A DNA stretch of 63,166 nt from a virus. The position numbers were made by a program, and so were the translations under genes. A model generated the notes under the pieces. It ran no database searches and had not been told where the DNA came from. It saw nothing but the letters and a program-made list of their open reading frames with translations. The DNA lies in IMG/VR virus record IMGVR_UViG_3300037191_001756, positions 1 to 63,166 of that record; one strand, 5' to 3'. Numbering within the stretch: the stretch's first letter is position 1; each line of letters begins with the position of its first letter. Shown here piece by piece: positions 30,001 to 34,131 of this stretch.

Positions 30001-30024
30001 TGACAAATCTATTGGTTCAGCCAT
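12079..30024 (-). CDS. Giant multidomain virion RNA polymerase / polyvalent protein, 5981 aa
   Basis: One uninterrupted frame of 5981 codons. The RNA polymerase core is recognised by DFDVD at residues 4705-4709, preceded by FRVPTSSHQSMTQLEIVGIL, as in crAss-like single-chain polymerases (three catalytic Asp). An upstream core segment around 3070-3370 includes KLPGSSYVAASEAG (K3347). The 1200 residues between hold a macro-like domain (about 3580-3700), an ADP-ribosyltransferase-like domain (3755-3905) and an SF1 helicase (3930-4385). A zincin motif HESIH (5607-5611) and a PUA/ASCH-like end (5850-5975) follow. The N-terminal third has Gly/Ala-rich helices (190-250) and long charged coiled coils (700-1000). 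Multi-thousand-residue polymerase proteins occur in some crAss-like groups. It should be packaged and injected to transcribe early genes; cleavage into smaller pieces is possible. Confidence 0.88.
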   Translation of the reverse strand: MAEPIDLSKNVGNEPPKKVDKQLEGYTYASKETLADIGRSNAENDRKRKINSPDPRNTRYTTANADNLQGEKYLDPRYEQARKNINTFGDMKDTERVAALNQGKGEVFLNTIAGFKLNFKAGVLDLLGSNDPVGMAAMASKDATYEYENWFGRQAKAFQKTAGEKYAIYQDGDDVWSGAYWGNQLQNFGYSTGLIAATFAEQAALGLITGGTGNLAGAAKTARSVQKGLSLAKKLKFGVKSAMANTSKFQRGFGAAQGFKQAFMNSLGAGEATFNQYKKLGYDDDTSKQKAADASALNFKLQAIPLMLLNGFQYSAVAGKYNPFTGGKAQAKTGFGSLIESFAERTFPNVTNKYAKGGINYGVQVVSEAFEEGLETSMTKYAEFRTLQKDKIFKETTYLDHLTKGHELRDSMIGGALGGVGFKAMGSAFSLNFTERRATKRNDAMYTEFLSSVGARNYEDLQAMSKIDPKNKKALYEHKLEMSKASVFEALQYDQLNNDEQGFNLHIDNLEEIQKAIEDNNLDYLRDVVGIESQVDLDFMADNVDSLLEEAKEIKADYSKYHNKFKGDVNSAMNAAHAESVVRDLKKEGLSIKEDLKDFENVDKHYAALSDIGKEYYELMNQNTAMIITSDKGQTNANIAGRTSVLNEMEKLKADPDWTNGAKERRSMNLIDKATHLGLKIGEIHAEKVLDQAETQLLDWSKEGFRKEHKVKKAKEAIEKAISVKEVEAAAKVLPDTEENKNKASKAKAKAIKKEEEKAAEIPSSEKGVPLKTPEEPAEIGTQEFGAEPQYEVQEQEFSPEIVIQEEMSNSRENIVELEEENLNLINELKSIAEELTSEKEAKVVPVVVEPKSGLKVVDAPKPKKVTALEEAQITTIEKKREEINEKTIALNNELKELIQEQIDEQEAIEKIIEQEIIELANIKKRNNNERVEEDVDESTDEETAEFDKHFKGYLKEQNIPDSVIEALPNNMTVDKKLWMVFKERDSFLEKLADVMLSPESDTLDSDGNSIRNPFSSKRSLGYEIAKAAIAPMIETAMAEAKDEAGYRVNSKVLKELVSFNRLLEDLKINMTNSEKKTSLRKLNLVEFQAAFISDSEFRKWVVNTLNKKEDKSFINNVIDSILAILGLNKDTDNYEQIKNDILNSIDVVVGGAKEFNQGSKIILVDGEFTSEKAEELSLEKQTRRDNVKELSNEREAINKQKSDLAIELKNAENQATKVESSVEKVDTQSIERFQLPGQAVQSTSETKTMDTPKGTPMFLPAPNGKGEFTVKNGQSSPKSGASIWKLFVDGDTAEFEFHNSPTTFTATLNDPGNRVEPVSNTIGNYDSKATKIVTRKRGKLRKVRNAEGKDVWELVEKAEISYGELNSKDELPLGLKENLPSEAENKLKQTVKRFYSSTKRKIGYAPDFQEFIEIIIELNNEEFADSMFEALKIGWEANNYPSMDYVEVYDDIFNGGSLNSINNNLITLSTQILSDREIAEYNSDNDKKIEKSNEVVKALPNGKKQVVTIDTGLEEISFNAVYLSIPHKLVQFESGEWGFVYTSNELNSEDDIKHQELLTKNGVKEGDELHIQISPNALGTSINKFDENGIPKESETFQNYVTRNNIVEGSAEWYARVPMMAYNKNGDPVFMIREQDWFNEWNVQGEDSKDVQAQIEKGKKEINSLRKAVSGNGSLSITVSGKTIGTAPQVVVTEDNPQGIRPLSTKPNSVVSFVDGSGNFVIGNKVINKEEVDTHNKPFPPGAYMELLEKPDGRYIAQYLLPQTLGDNVSLLNMISGLMAQFTSTASKESKNAVGKKLAKLTEGWFPQGIAELNTNPKTFNDFLLNFVKLGGSRVVINENNIKGSKTDKVGTPAEKRRYRARRINAINDAATKLYGPKVLKNGEDIIFSQDGGFFVVYRVVKAGKYVAQTRKIGPNKKYPDTDKRVGYYYDKNTFIGSEDFKALLADMKFNPSRTLFENMDSPMITQGESGPAFKREGTMKDVLGASMASSYNSFQLGGETINFVQPKISFKISKNQSQIDKEGAVAQVKKEKKDTVEKNLNQPTIVEPEIVSPIVVIEQTEETVVKEVEGKNLSVEEEVMTTTTIASALREEVIEETDIDNVEELIDSLYNSMTSTTVIENDNAVTGLSIEQTSDLVDYLVHGFAEYITDEEAVTKKLLIENVAEDFDEVINNKENEIEALESRLSEVADSESLTTKINELKNIIDIVRNNKEELLERAEAKFNKFVDISTTNQEEVLDTDDVGEDKVFDKGAVEMNPKSKSSAKLKRFMFGIQDRIGNKTKKGFLGVIKYKSFDEVYDMTLSTLNHPDGLLSSVDVLLERLKEKGESDPTMKQVHDKLSESDEGVQNMFGYEMTKHTLKMQFVSYQKGQGNEYDVKIFDTNSSDIIKVIRKHFLSEFENSALVELNKEGNTSINKEKAKRLQDLGEKFAKQVKDSGGFIFDKEGFTPQGIKIAELVEFLNGFGLILNPESLSHLINKGWFFDSEDGSKKVTFESMFRVSGNTTGVFGYLTNWLQGLEKRDYTAFESIDDANHPFSDMSNILKGLISLERKYNTYPSPSVFRDAGKSVFGFTATTVATDTAQKLTHKGDYGDKYRNMLHEKAFNNTSYILEMLREKDSPLRDKFEVNHLGLTALKQLNADLFGDAGVTDLSAIDHDYTKLGAFQDTKQGSIKSPFKNLPMRMATMFFPNMSDKTQMMIMKTGIFNITDKIVQVKDNKAIASKEMIEMAYRTLVLSEVQRMVDFKSKGAKTDIKGYDAGAYLFLMFPEINKLKHNGKTFAQILDLDEAGNIDVKFFEDNFKSKALVSLEGLVDQEYQNTLDSFRENEYISVDPKTGKNVSKLDKLYLSSRSSDFNKAIHIAAMDFSFNSLISNANIFQLFSGDPALYAKGNINKYFDSPGVLRAEHVNNPRVFDEISKSLDGNMDKRLALLIAPGSKLSNSVDDSYDQIMLHDWVAITENVEFLVELEYGTEERAAAKKLVDDYKNAQNSTDKVKAENILKETYPELDKYFEIEGADAQEYTTAEEHLNTLYRQGRVTKKLYDKSKEKIRNQVAAEAEGREINKKDLLSHALVKLMMQPIKPVYTGMIDDTINGVARTMYIKSSSFPLLPQLTKGKELDKVRRLLEKRAYTKGPDGKIQYKGVRASYQSANKVGSTSNALSILNPDNTVRDVSQLEIDKATVSLDRNNFRIQMDVPMKSLKSNDDKVSQGSQVLKLLMGDGLSQLKTKLFDGPAIKEEFDGLYNEYIDNVIQDLYEEIGLPKSGEIESKEDYQKVLTNLQELLINEAKDRGFSENSIDGLELKTEKDSKGNIISIEFEVPLWLSPDSNKFESLMNAIVNNRINKIKLPGSSYVAASEAGMKMIDYDTYFDRGAVDNTQEKGFSRLEIETPKVQKSDFDILRAIADEKNSSVVGLRNTELKDYIENNESTITEIIPNTTGGNFKILFKRASGTWMAKLSYNPKKDKPFSYTLYKDEGKNGEESFISSSKMSEEFMLKSIEAAIPKNLLESMKKDLKETPSQNSFNLNSIDFKYTESIDKKYGIKETLGDIIKKNRNQEQAPTKVEGKDTEIEQKDNVEVVKRYSNSDVKANPDKIYIFGDNNKRKGTGGQAQIRNNENAFGISTKVAPNNNEEAFMSDVDDGSMNSWYEANIKIIEKDIQAIKTDGRPIVFPKDGLGTGLAKLKEKAPKTYAYLKQRLLEEFGFDNDTGIYEGVKKDTQKPALIKGVSEIFNSNSELSSIGTEEEYNDYVSSIFPDSKVKEVVYHGSKNKIEGDLKPSQKGTFGKGVYFTSIKKGATDLSYTEDQLDIFGFPNEEEVTTPKGSVTAAIINIKNPAKATEVRGGLEQVIVNNTYIDIDKIGQNTKNNDGVIGEREGKTNTGTEYVVKSSPQIHILGSEKDIEKFKNYKNNSQAPTEVEGDALPDNSTGRTQLFPGVYANEGQEAALKSMREFLDSDEKIFVLTGRGGTGKTTIIKKLVNNRHTLFLAPTHKAKTVLAESVGVRANTLASSLGIKLDETTGKFKLDIYARRQDGEFLAIKQYNLIVLDEASMVSDELLKQIKKDMNPDAKIIFMGDNAQLPPVGQSNDSKVFEESVGANLSERMRQDELSPIIPLSDIVANNVESESPKTRVIEERTSKFNEDTNEGVLFFKDESKVLEEFAEDFKENPTSTKLVTFNNENHTSSQSVKNLNDKAREILYGKDALSIVKGEQVVFYDTLMKDKEVIVENSTDFTISEVGEVFDKIQNFSRTTRKGTTSTNLKYKAVRVTMVNNMTNKEITIEIPIPEEKNRLKNEVQKLFKGDKNLGIDKNPALAYTVSAQLPNLQYGYAINSHKAQGSTYRNAYVMEDNILGSTNGGTSKAKNQSLYVAISRASHKLVVQSKLNKTLDKANVEKLEPSLPRVKKQEQKYQNTEVDTQLEDTKTDFSDKLESFIESILPDWIQNSNNKAILAAEFKSLQLFSVEESSLKDRISFGKEAEKLLKEGQKDKNPFEGVTFESQIPNLLYNAISGKLAENGISESDLFFNIFGTETNTKTTPQQEKIEEADDLVKDEILNKKKPQIQPSNTGFQTKLKDNPSKKPSDHVVYTSAWEGELKAAEFYKDKNGKIIGLKKAQIMVGPKFRDNDGKLIELIFADGTPNPLYVEEKGGKMMLKDSISKDLLSITSFRVPTSSHQSMTQLEIVGILPFESGDIMIVPKNLTVQKGLDFDVDKETTYHLRHEVDSSGNIKPIDEIYSLEEINNKLAGNLKLKDRKKLRKLKKKILENKIVRVYGKVLGNAEPEVQKRINKVLSMDIANSQAEMIDTLIADKSSMFTLASPSHQRRKMEAGSSGKLAIGVYSNMVTFHSMVQQSSSKKLGSIKIKVSSKEENTRILKDDPIVFGNTTSDGFLGRSDTLSSSVLPKAVADKIRRSNTDVLAERQNIATDNVKEQVLGRVNINSQTINVDALLVGLGIDMDAWEITEEEFKSNKKNTIKVGGKYYKKGNIPFLFLSQPIIREYVAGLTALSSQTKDFTADAKEVFIDGLREKYGIEVGNVPDLSGESLYNNLTNPENETQVAVLNMFLKLDEKADSIRTLQSQLNANKGLGKSRLEASDKYDGLGNIVGRYKPMEGVYLEGYEALFGQIETLQKNDGIEKVRQLKKDGYREFNGVFIKPSNPMSKMIVESAFVAQKLWSRFFVYDSPEVKQYFNKLLKISKTNAESDFAVTEFKIKLLKEIKKYFNSHSKNNISPENASNKRAELFLDTNSNESLAKYLLTNLKNIPALKENKLLGRFTYKLGKNGGPSLLEFNNAVGEAFDDSLLYASLPMLENQKSSIVLPKRNGKDYTVDMLIDDLIQYSLLEGGVQEAIQFIKYIPVNLLKERGFSQYFNTMDSKDFLNDLSNFETQFFQNNPKLLSKIQPKDLKKNKDGSFSIEDKNSILSLFGGTGFVAMYDKSIKAPKQKYRIFMLQEEKYIEIPVLGTFGMSEYSPNTVGYSETILGNTKNKVKPVPKLAPKAVVPPVVRVKPKEKSEYIGEVKKLEQSIRNGGGLVDYLESAKNYDEVSESTRSLIEAISPFLKGIKVGIDPNLQTAGFATPSSVAGKASLKISSNMKTMSNRSRDYFLRVLLHESIHIVSVDYLNTQFDIEDGITIAKNASIEAVTLLKLFNEAIDSKSATFGVELQQFRAEYNRRKNLRAEGKPLSEYKFPDNSKEKTYQQSIDKFYPFYNIKEFVAEMFTKESFRDEMNNVRSKVSFGVSFGEDFLKLIAKLLTKIGLKRLNKNTVAYNTFIVSSKLFTVDNQLKAKWFPEEKNTAFDKIENDAEIEAMINEARAEEEIIFEEPVATEYYINEGRAVESDSLEESNLDFIIAKGIEGGTFPMNKTTVQQVIDGDKKLTIRGIEWSKLNKPGIYPVEHNGETRYFYISSLAYDKVQTLASYIKTNPGLTKEKIIEDFNVSLEDIHNSGVKKFLSGDNKVQKNLMKVIDITKEFKNRKAQETLINCD
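12100..12475 (-). other. C-terminal PUA/ASCH-like domain candidate
   Basis: Residues about 5850-5975 read FPMNKTTVQQVIDGDKKLTI, then GIYPVEHNGETRYFYISSLA. The phrase 'target fixed, K x T x R, G x Y' resembles ASCH domains, which bind RNA or modified nucleotides. Weak but recognisable. Confidence 0.4.
12870..13410 (-). other. Zincin metalloprotease-like domain (HESIH) inside the giant protein
   Basis: Residues about 5540-5720. LLHESIHIVS gives HExxH with H5607, E5608 and H5611. About 100 residues later NIKEFVAEMF offers E5709 or E5713 as third zinc ligand, as in metalloprotease domains of phage polyvalent proteins. It could cleave the giant chain itself or a host target. Confidence 0.7.
15780..16330 (-). 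other. RNA polymerase beta'-like core with DFDVD catalytic motif
   Basis: This part of the giant protein (about residues 4565-4750) holds KKAQIMVGPKF (M4615) and FRVPTSSHQSM. It ends with QKGLDFDVDKET, where D4705, D4707 and D4709 are the expected Mg-binding triad of two-barrel RNA polymerases. The surrounding wording matches crAss-like virion polymerases closely. Confidence 0.85.
16870..18240 (-). other. SF1 helicase domain (RecD/Dda-like) inside the giant protein
   Basis: Residues about 3930-4385. Walker A is GRGGTGKTT (3963-3971), Walker B LDEAS with D4046/E4047, and motif III GDNAQLPPVG with D4074 and Q4077. Motif V is INSHKAQGST near 4330 and motif VI VAISRA with R4371. All core motifs are intact, so ATP-driven 5'-3' unwinding is expected. 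Confidence 0.9.
18271..18294. repeat. 24-bp direct repeat, copy B (flanks macro-like/ART block)
   Basis: ACCTTCAACTTCTGTAGGTGCTTG; encodes QAPTEVEG (residues 3911-3918) just before the helicase. Pairs with 19327-19350 and leaves 344 residues of macro-like plus ART sequence between the copies. Confidence 0.85.
18310..18765 (-). other. ADP-ribosyltransferase-like domain (ART-PolyVal type)
   Basis: Residues about 3755-3905 contain VVYHGSKNK (H3765) and GKGVYFTS (Y3788), the H and Y strands of ART folds. A beta-rich remainder with AAIINIKNPAKA follows, as in ART domains of phage polyvalent proteins. Target and activity are unknown. In virions such a domain could modify host proteins on injection. 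Confidence 0.7.
18925..19290 (-). other. Macro-like phage domain (IFGDNNKRKGTGGQAQIR type)
   Basis: Residues about 3580-3700 have IYIFGDN (G3599), KGTGGQAQIR, AFGISTK and, further on, FPKDGLGTGLAKLKEKAP. This pattern recurs in free-standing phage proteins and resembles nucleotide-diphosphate-ribose (macro-type) binding folds. It lies directly before the ADP-ribosyltransferase-like domain, which fits ADP-ribose chemistry, though this is inference. Confidence 0.6.
19327..19350. repeat. 24-bp direct repeat, copy A (flanks macro-like/ART block)
   Basis: ACCTTCAACTTTTGTAGGTGCTTG; encodes QAPTKVEG (residues 3559-3566) on the - strand. One mismatch to 18271-18294, 1056 bases away and in the same frame. 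Confidence 0.85.
19915..20820 (-). other. Probable RNA polymerase beta-like core segment
   Basis: Residues about 3070-3370 of the giant protein contain SSSFPLLPQLT, then FRIQMDVPMKS, the segment SQGSQVLKLL, and KIKLPGSSYVAAS with K3347. Such blocks precede the beta'-like barrel in crAss-like polymerases and normally lie close to it in sequence. Here about 1200 residues separate them. Assigned by resemblance only. Confidence 0.6.
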
Positions 30025-30036
30025 TTTACTTTAATT

Positions 30037-32340
30037 TTACAAACTGTTTAAAAAATTTAATGCTGCTTTTTCACTAATAAAAGCTTTTCCTATTATTATA
30101 TCTTTGCTTTTATCTAAAACTAATGTTCTGTACCCTAAATCTGCATCACTCCAGTATTGTTTTATTCTGTATTCTTTTGAACTTTTAGGGTGAATATAAC
30201 CTTTAAGTTCTTTTGAATTATCAGAACCTCCTGAAGGTATGTTTTTTAAAGTACTCCACAAGTCATAAGCATCCGCTTCTAACTTATTTTCATGTATAAA
30301 ACTATCTTTCCCAGTTCCTGCTAAAGCCAAATTACTTACTAGCTCATGAGATGTTTTAACACTTTTATCAGGTATAATAATTGTACCATCTGCGAGTTTA
30401 AATGCAGTTTGAGCATGTTTGTTTATTCCAGTAGTTTCTATATCTGTCTCTACATTTTCCATCAACTCTTCTTTATCTTTTCTACTTGTAATTTGCTTAC
30501 CAGTATTGTCATAGAAATCAAAATATAATGGAAAACTTTTTATTTGAGCTACTATATTATCAGATTCTGGTGTAGCTACAGTGTTATAAACATATACTTC
30601 ACTTGACCTAGTAGAAACATTGTCTTTATAATAATTATCTATAGACTTAAATCCTTCTTTAGCTAAAGATTCAAAGTTTGCTTCATTTCTTTTGTAGTCA
30701 ACTCTTATACTTCTTGTGGAAGTAATTTTATTTCCTTTCATGTCTACATTTGGGTAATCTTCACTTGCAAACTCTGACATTTCTACCCCTCTATCTTTTG
30801 CAAGTTGTTTGAAAGTAAGCTTTATATTTGTAGCATTATAAGGTCTGTCTCCATGTTTTTTGTAAACTTCTTCTTTACTTAAAGTAAAGTATTGAATACT
30901 ACCATCTTTAGCAACACCTGAAAAATTTAATCTATTACCTGGAACATCAGGAACACTTTCAACTAATTGGTCATTTGCTTCTCTTCTTCTAGCTATAATA
31001 GTATTAGCTGGGCTACCAGGTACAGTTTCCCACCTCATAACTCCATTTACGCTTCTTCTTTTTATACCATTTTCTCTAGATGCTTTCATTAACTCAGAAA
31101 GGTCTCCAGCAGCTGTTATATTTACACCTGGTAATTTTCCTGCCAACTCATTATTAGCTAAAGTAATAGCAGCATCTTGATTTAAAGCTGCACTAGCAGC
31201 AGGAACATCTCCATTTTCTAAACCTATTAAAATTGCATTTTGCTTAGCTTGCCACTCATCTCTTTCTTTATCATTAGTAAACTTAGCTTCCATCCTTGCA
31301 GTAGCAGCAGCTTCTTTTCTAGCGGCAATAGCTTCTCTTGACCTAATATTATCTTGATTTAAGCTGACTTTATCTGCTTCCATACCAACTTCTCTAAAAG
31401 AGTAGATACCTTGAAGTGTATTTAAGTCACTAGAAAATCTATATTCAGAATTAGTTTGAGGAATAACAGATTGTTTTTCTTTGTCTGTCATCGTCTCATA
31501 TTTATCTTCTGATATCACTGATTGAGTAGCATTATCATATAGTACAACTGGTTTAATTAACATTTCTGCTCTTTCTTCATCAGTTTCAGCTGACATAAAA
31601 TCTTCAGTGGAACCATTAATGAATCCTTGCCCTTGCCCAATCATTACTTGTTGTTGCATATACCCTTTGTACTTAGGGTCAGACATAACCATATTTAAAG
31701 CAATTTGTCTCACTCTACTTTCAGATACTTCTGTATTTTCATATATATAATGACCAGCTTTAGTACTAGATTTTCTTGCTTTAATCTTATCCATCATTAA
31801 AGTCAACTCTTTCTTAAATAAGTCAGGTCTTCCTACAAATTTTTCAGGAGTAAATTCATAATCTCCACTAGCAGTAGTTCCCTCTTTGAACTGCTCATAG
31901 TAGTGGCTTAACATTTGATTATAAGTAGTTGGGTCAGTCTTTTTTAAACCTTCATTTTCTTTCAACATAGTTTGAAAAGAATTATACCTGCCAACAACTT
32001 TTGAGGTTTCTCCAGTGGTTAAGTCCTCTGTGAGTTCTTGCTTTAAGTTATTGACATCAGGCATATAACTACTAGCGTCAAGTACATTATCTAATATCTG
32101 ATTAGTGATATCTGTAGCTTTTCCATCATAATAGTTTTTCTTATCTTCTACTCTTTTTCTTTCAGCTTCAATAGGCATATACTTAACCTTACTGTATTCA
32201 TTTACAACATTCTGAGATTCAGCTATTGTAACATCTACTTCCCCTTCTTTTTTTGCCATGACTCTATCCATAAGCTTAAAATCAGGCTTATACATAAAAT
32301 CTTTAAACTCTCCCTTACTTGTGTTATAAAATCTACTCAT
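30037..32340 (-). CDS. Crassvirales virion/cargo protein upstream of the polymerase, 767 aa
   Basis: The protein starts MSRFYNTSKGEFKDFMYKPD, a beginning typical of large virion proteins encoded between the muzzle protein and the polymerase in crAss-like phages. The body is helical with charged coiled-coil stretches and an alanine-rich charged helix (SREAIAARKEAAATARMEAK). The later part is beta-rich (GVAKDGSIQYFTLSKEEVY). No membrane segment or enzymatic motif is visible. It ends 12 bases before the giant gene start, and the 592-aa gene precedes it with a six-base gap. It is probably packaged in the capsid with the polymerase; the family role is inferred from gene order. Confidence 0.7.
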   Translation of the reverse strand: MSRFYNTSKGEFKDFMYKPDFKLMDRVMAKKEGEVDVTIAESQNVVNEYSKVKYMPIEAERKRVEDKKNYYDGKATDITNQILDNVLDASSYMPDVNNLKQELTEDLTTGETSKVVGRYNSFQTMLKENEGLKKTDPTTYNQMLSHYYEQFKEGTTASGDYEFTPEKFVGRPDLFKKELTLMMDKIKARKSSTKAGHYIYENTEVSESRVRQIALNMVMSDPKYKGYMQQQVMIGQGQGFINGSTEDFMSAETDEERAEMLIKPVVLYDNATQSVISEDKYETMTDKEKQSVIPQTNSEYRFSSDLNTLQGIYSFREVGMEADKVSLNQDNIRSREAIAARKEAAATARMEAKFTNDKERDEWQAKQNAILIGLENGDVPAASAALNQDAAITLANNELAGKLPGVNITAAGDLSELMKASRENGIKRRSVNGVMRWETVPGSPANTIIARRREANDQLVESVPDVPGNRLNFSGVAKDGSIQYFTLSKEEVYKKHGDRPYNATNIKLTFKQLAKDRGVEMSEFASEDYPNVDMKGNKITSTRSIRVDYKRNEANFESLAKEGFKSIDNYYKDNVSTRSSEVYVYNTVATPESDNIVAQIKSFPLYFDFYDNTGKQITSRKDKEELMENVETDIETTGINKHAQTAFKLADGTIIIPDKSVKTSHELVSNLALAGTGKDSFIHENKLEADAYDLWSTLKNIPSGGSDNSKELKGYIHPKSSKEYRIKQYWSDADLGYRTLVLDKSKDIIIGKAFISEKAALNFLNSL

Positions 32341-32346
32341 TATTGA

Positions 32347-34125
32347 TTATTTACCATACTTAAGGTTAGTATTCATATTTTGTACTCCTGCATTCATTTC
32401 AAATAACCTAGAAGAGAATTCATTATCAGACTTAGCTGTTTTCTTTTTTACTTTAGATTTAGTTTTATCTACACTAAGGTTACCTTTCATATCTATCTCA
32501 ATACCATATTTGTCATACAATGTATTAATCATATTAGTCATAGTATCTCTGTACTCGGCTTCATTAAGATTAGCTCCTACACTTTGTAATCCTTCTGTTA
32601 AAGTCATTAAATCTTTACCTCTTTGAGAATAAAAGTTAGCTTTGTCTTGTCTATTAGCTAAATCAGCTTCTCTTTCTCCACTCATTTTCATCTCATCAAC
32701 TTTAGATAAGAATTGAGATTTATTCTGAGCCATTCCTATTAACTGCTGTTGAAATTGAGCCACAGATTGATTAAGACTTTCTTGATATTGTTGTTCAGAA
32801 GAAGAGTCCAATGCTCTCCTAGTATTCACACCTCTAGCACTTAAGCTGTTTTGAGCTTTCTGAGTTCTTTTAGATTTTGCTAACCTATCTACTTGTGATT
32901 CATATACAGATTTCATAGCTCCTTCTGCATCATCAAGCTCTTTCATAGAGGCATCTCCAAAGTTTTTAAAGTAGTTTTCATTTGCTGTATCTGAAGCTCT
33001 TTCTTTAAGAGTATTTCTAAGAGGCAAAATACTTTGAGCTAAAGAAGACCCAATACCTACCATATCTCCTCCTGTTAAGTTGGGTTTATTTTCTATAGAT
33101 TCTCCTATAGCTTTTCCTCCTGCTTCTGTAGCAGTCTTAGCACCTTCTTTAACTGAATCTCCTAAATTTGAAAGACCTCTTAATATAGGAGTAAAGTCAA
33201 AATCTCTCTCCATATTACCTGGACCTTTAATTTCAGGGCTATACATATCTAATTGAGGATTATCTAAATAATTAGGATTATCTTTATAATTCTTAAATTC
33301 TTCAGCGTTGGCAGCTTTTATTTTTTCAACATCTTGTTGTCTTGATAAGTAATCAGCATAATTATCAGGAGCTCTTAAATAAGGCTTGTCATTGCTTTTA
33401 TTATAATCAATAACTTTCACTTGTGCTAAATTTGTATTGGGTAACAGTTTCATCTCTTTGTCCATAATATCTCTGATATCCCTGATAGGGTCAGGACCTG
33501 TTCCATAAGCTAACTTACCAGGACTGTTAGGATTATTAGCCATCATATTAGCTAGCCCTTGAAGTTGTATGTCAAAAGCTTCACTTTTCTCATTATTCAT
33601 TTTAATCTTCTTACTAGTTTTTTCTAGTAAAGGGTCAAATCCTTTTTTCAATTGATTGTCAATTTTTTGTAAGGACTTCTCTCTTTTCTTTTTTCTTTCA
33701 GCTAATGTCTCTCCTCCTATTCTAATTCTATCAGAATAAACTTTAGAACCATTTTCTAAGTCAACATCAATACCACCTTGCTCATGAGAAGCACCTTTAA
33801 ATTCCATCAATCCTCCTCCTGGAGTTTCAGCTACTTCATCTCCTTCTACTTCTACAGGAGTAGTTCCAACTTGTCCTCCGTAAGCCATAAAGTTTTCAAG
33901 ACCTTCTTTCCCTATTCCTTCTAAAATACTTAACTCTCCTCCTGTTACTTTACCACCAGCATACTGCATACCAATCCCACCAAGAGCTGCCATGATATCA
34001 GTCATAGGAGTATTTCCTTCTTCTAAAGCTTTAGCTACATTTATATCATTTTTAGCTAAAGCCTCTCCAGGAGTCTCTATGTTAAGTTTAGTACCATACT
34101 TATATTTATTTCTTTTCTTTTTCAT
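32347..34125 (-). CDS. Crassvirales probable cargo/structural protein, 592 aa
   Basis: Basic N-terminus (MKKKRNKYKYGTKL), then a glycine-rich part. This leads to the phrase FKGASHEQGGIDVDLENGSK (about residues 109-128), a conserved 'H-x-x-G-G-I-x-V' motif seen in virion proteins of many Bacteroidota phages immediately downstream of the muzzle gene. The C-terminal half is long charged helix with Gln-rich stretches (SSEQQYQESLNQSVAQFQQQ). The position right after the 1360-aa muzzle homologue matches the first cargo protein of crAss-like phages. No catalytic residues were recognised. The structural role is likely, its exact place in the particle unproven. Confidence 0.65.
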   Translation of the reverse strand: MKKKRNKYKYGTKLNIETPGEALAKNDINVAKALEEGNTPMTDIMAALGGIGMQYAGGKVTGGELSILEGIGKEGLENFMAYGGQVGTTPVEVEGDEVAETPGGGLMEFKGASHEQGGIDVDLENGSKVYSDRIRIGGETLAERKKKREKSLQKIDNQLKKGFDPLLEKTSKKIKMNNEKSEAFDIQLQGLANMMANNPNSPGKLAYGTGPDPIRDIRDIMDKEMKLLPNTNLAQVKVIDYNKSNDKPYLRAPDNYADYLSRQQDVEKIKAANAEEFKNYKDNPNYLDNPQLDMYSPEIKGPGNMERDFDFTPILRGLSNLGDSVKEGAKTATEAGGKAIGESIENKPNLTGGDMVGIGSSLAQSILPLRNTLKERASDTANENYFKNFGDASMKELDDAEGAMKSVYESQVDRLAKSKRTQKAQNSLSARGVNTRRALDSSSEQQYQESLNQSVAQFQQQLIGMAQNKSQFLSKVDEMKMSGEREADLANRQDKANFYSQRGKDLMTLTEGLQSVGANLNEAEYRDTMTNMINTLYDKYGIEIDMKGNLSVDKTKSKVKKKTAKSDNEFSSRLFEMNAGVQNMNTNLKYGK

Positions 34126-34131
34126 TTATAA

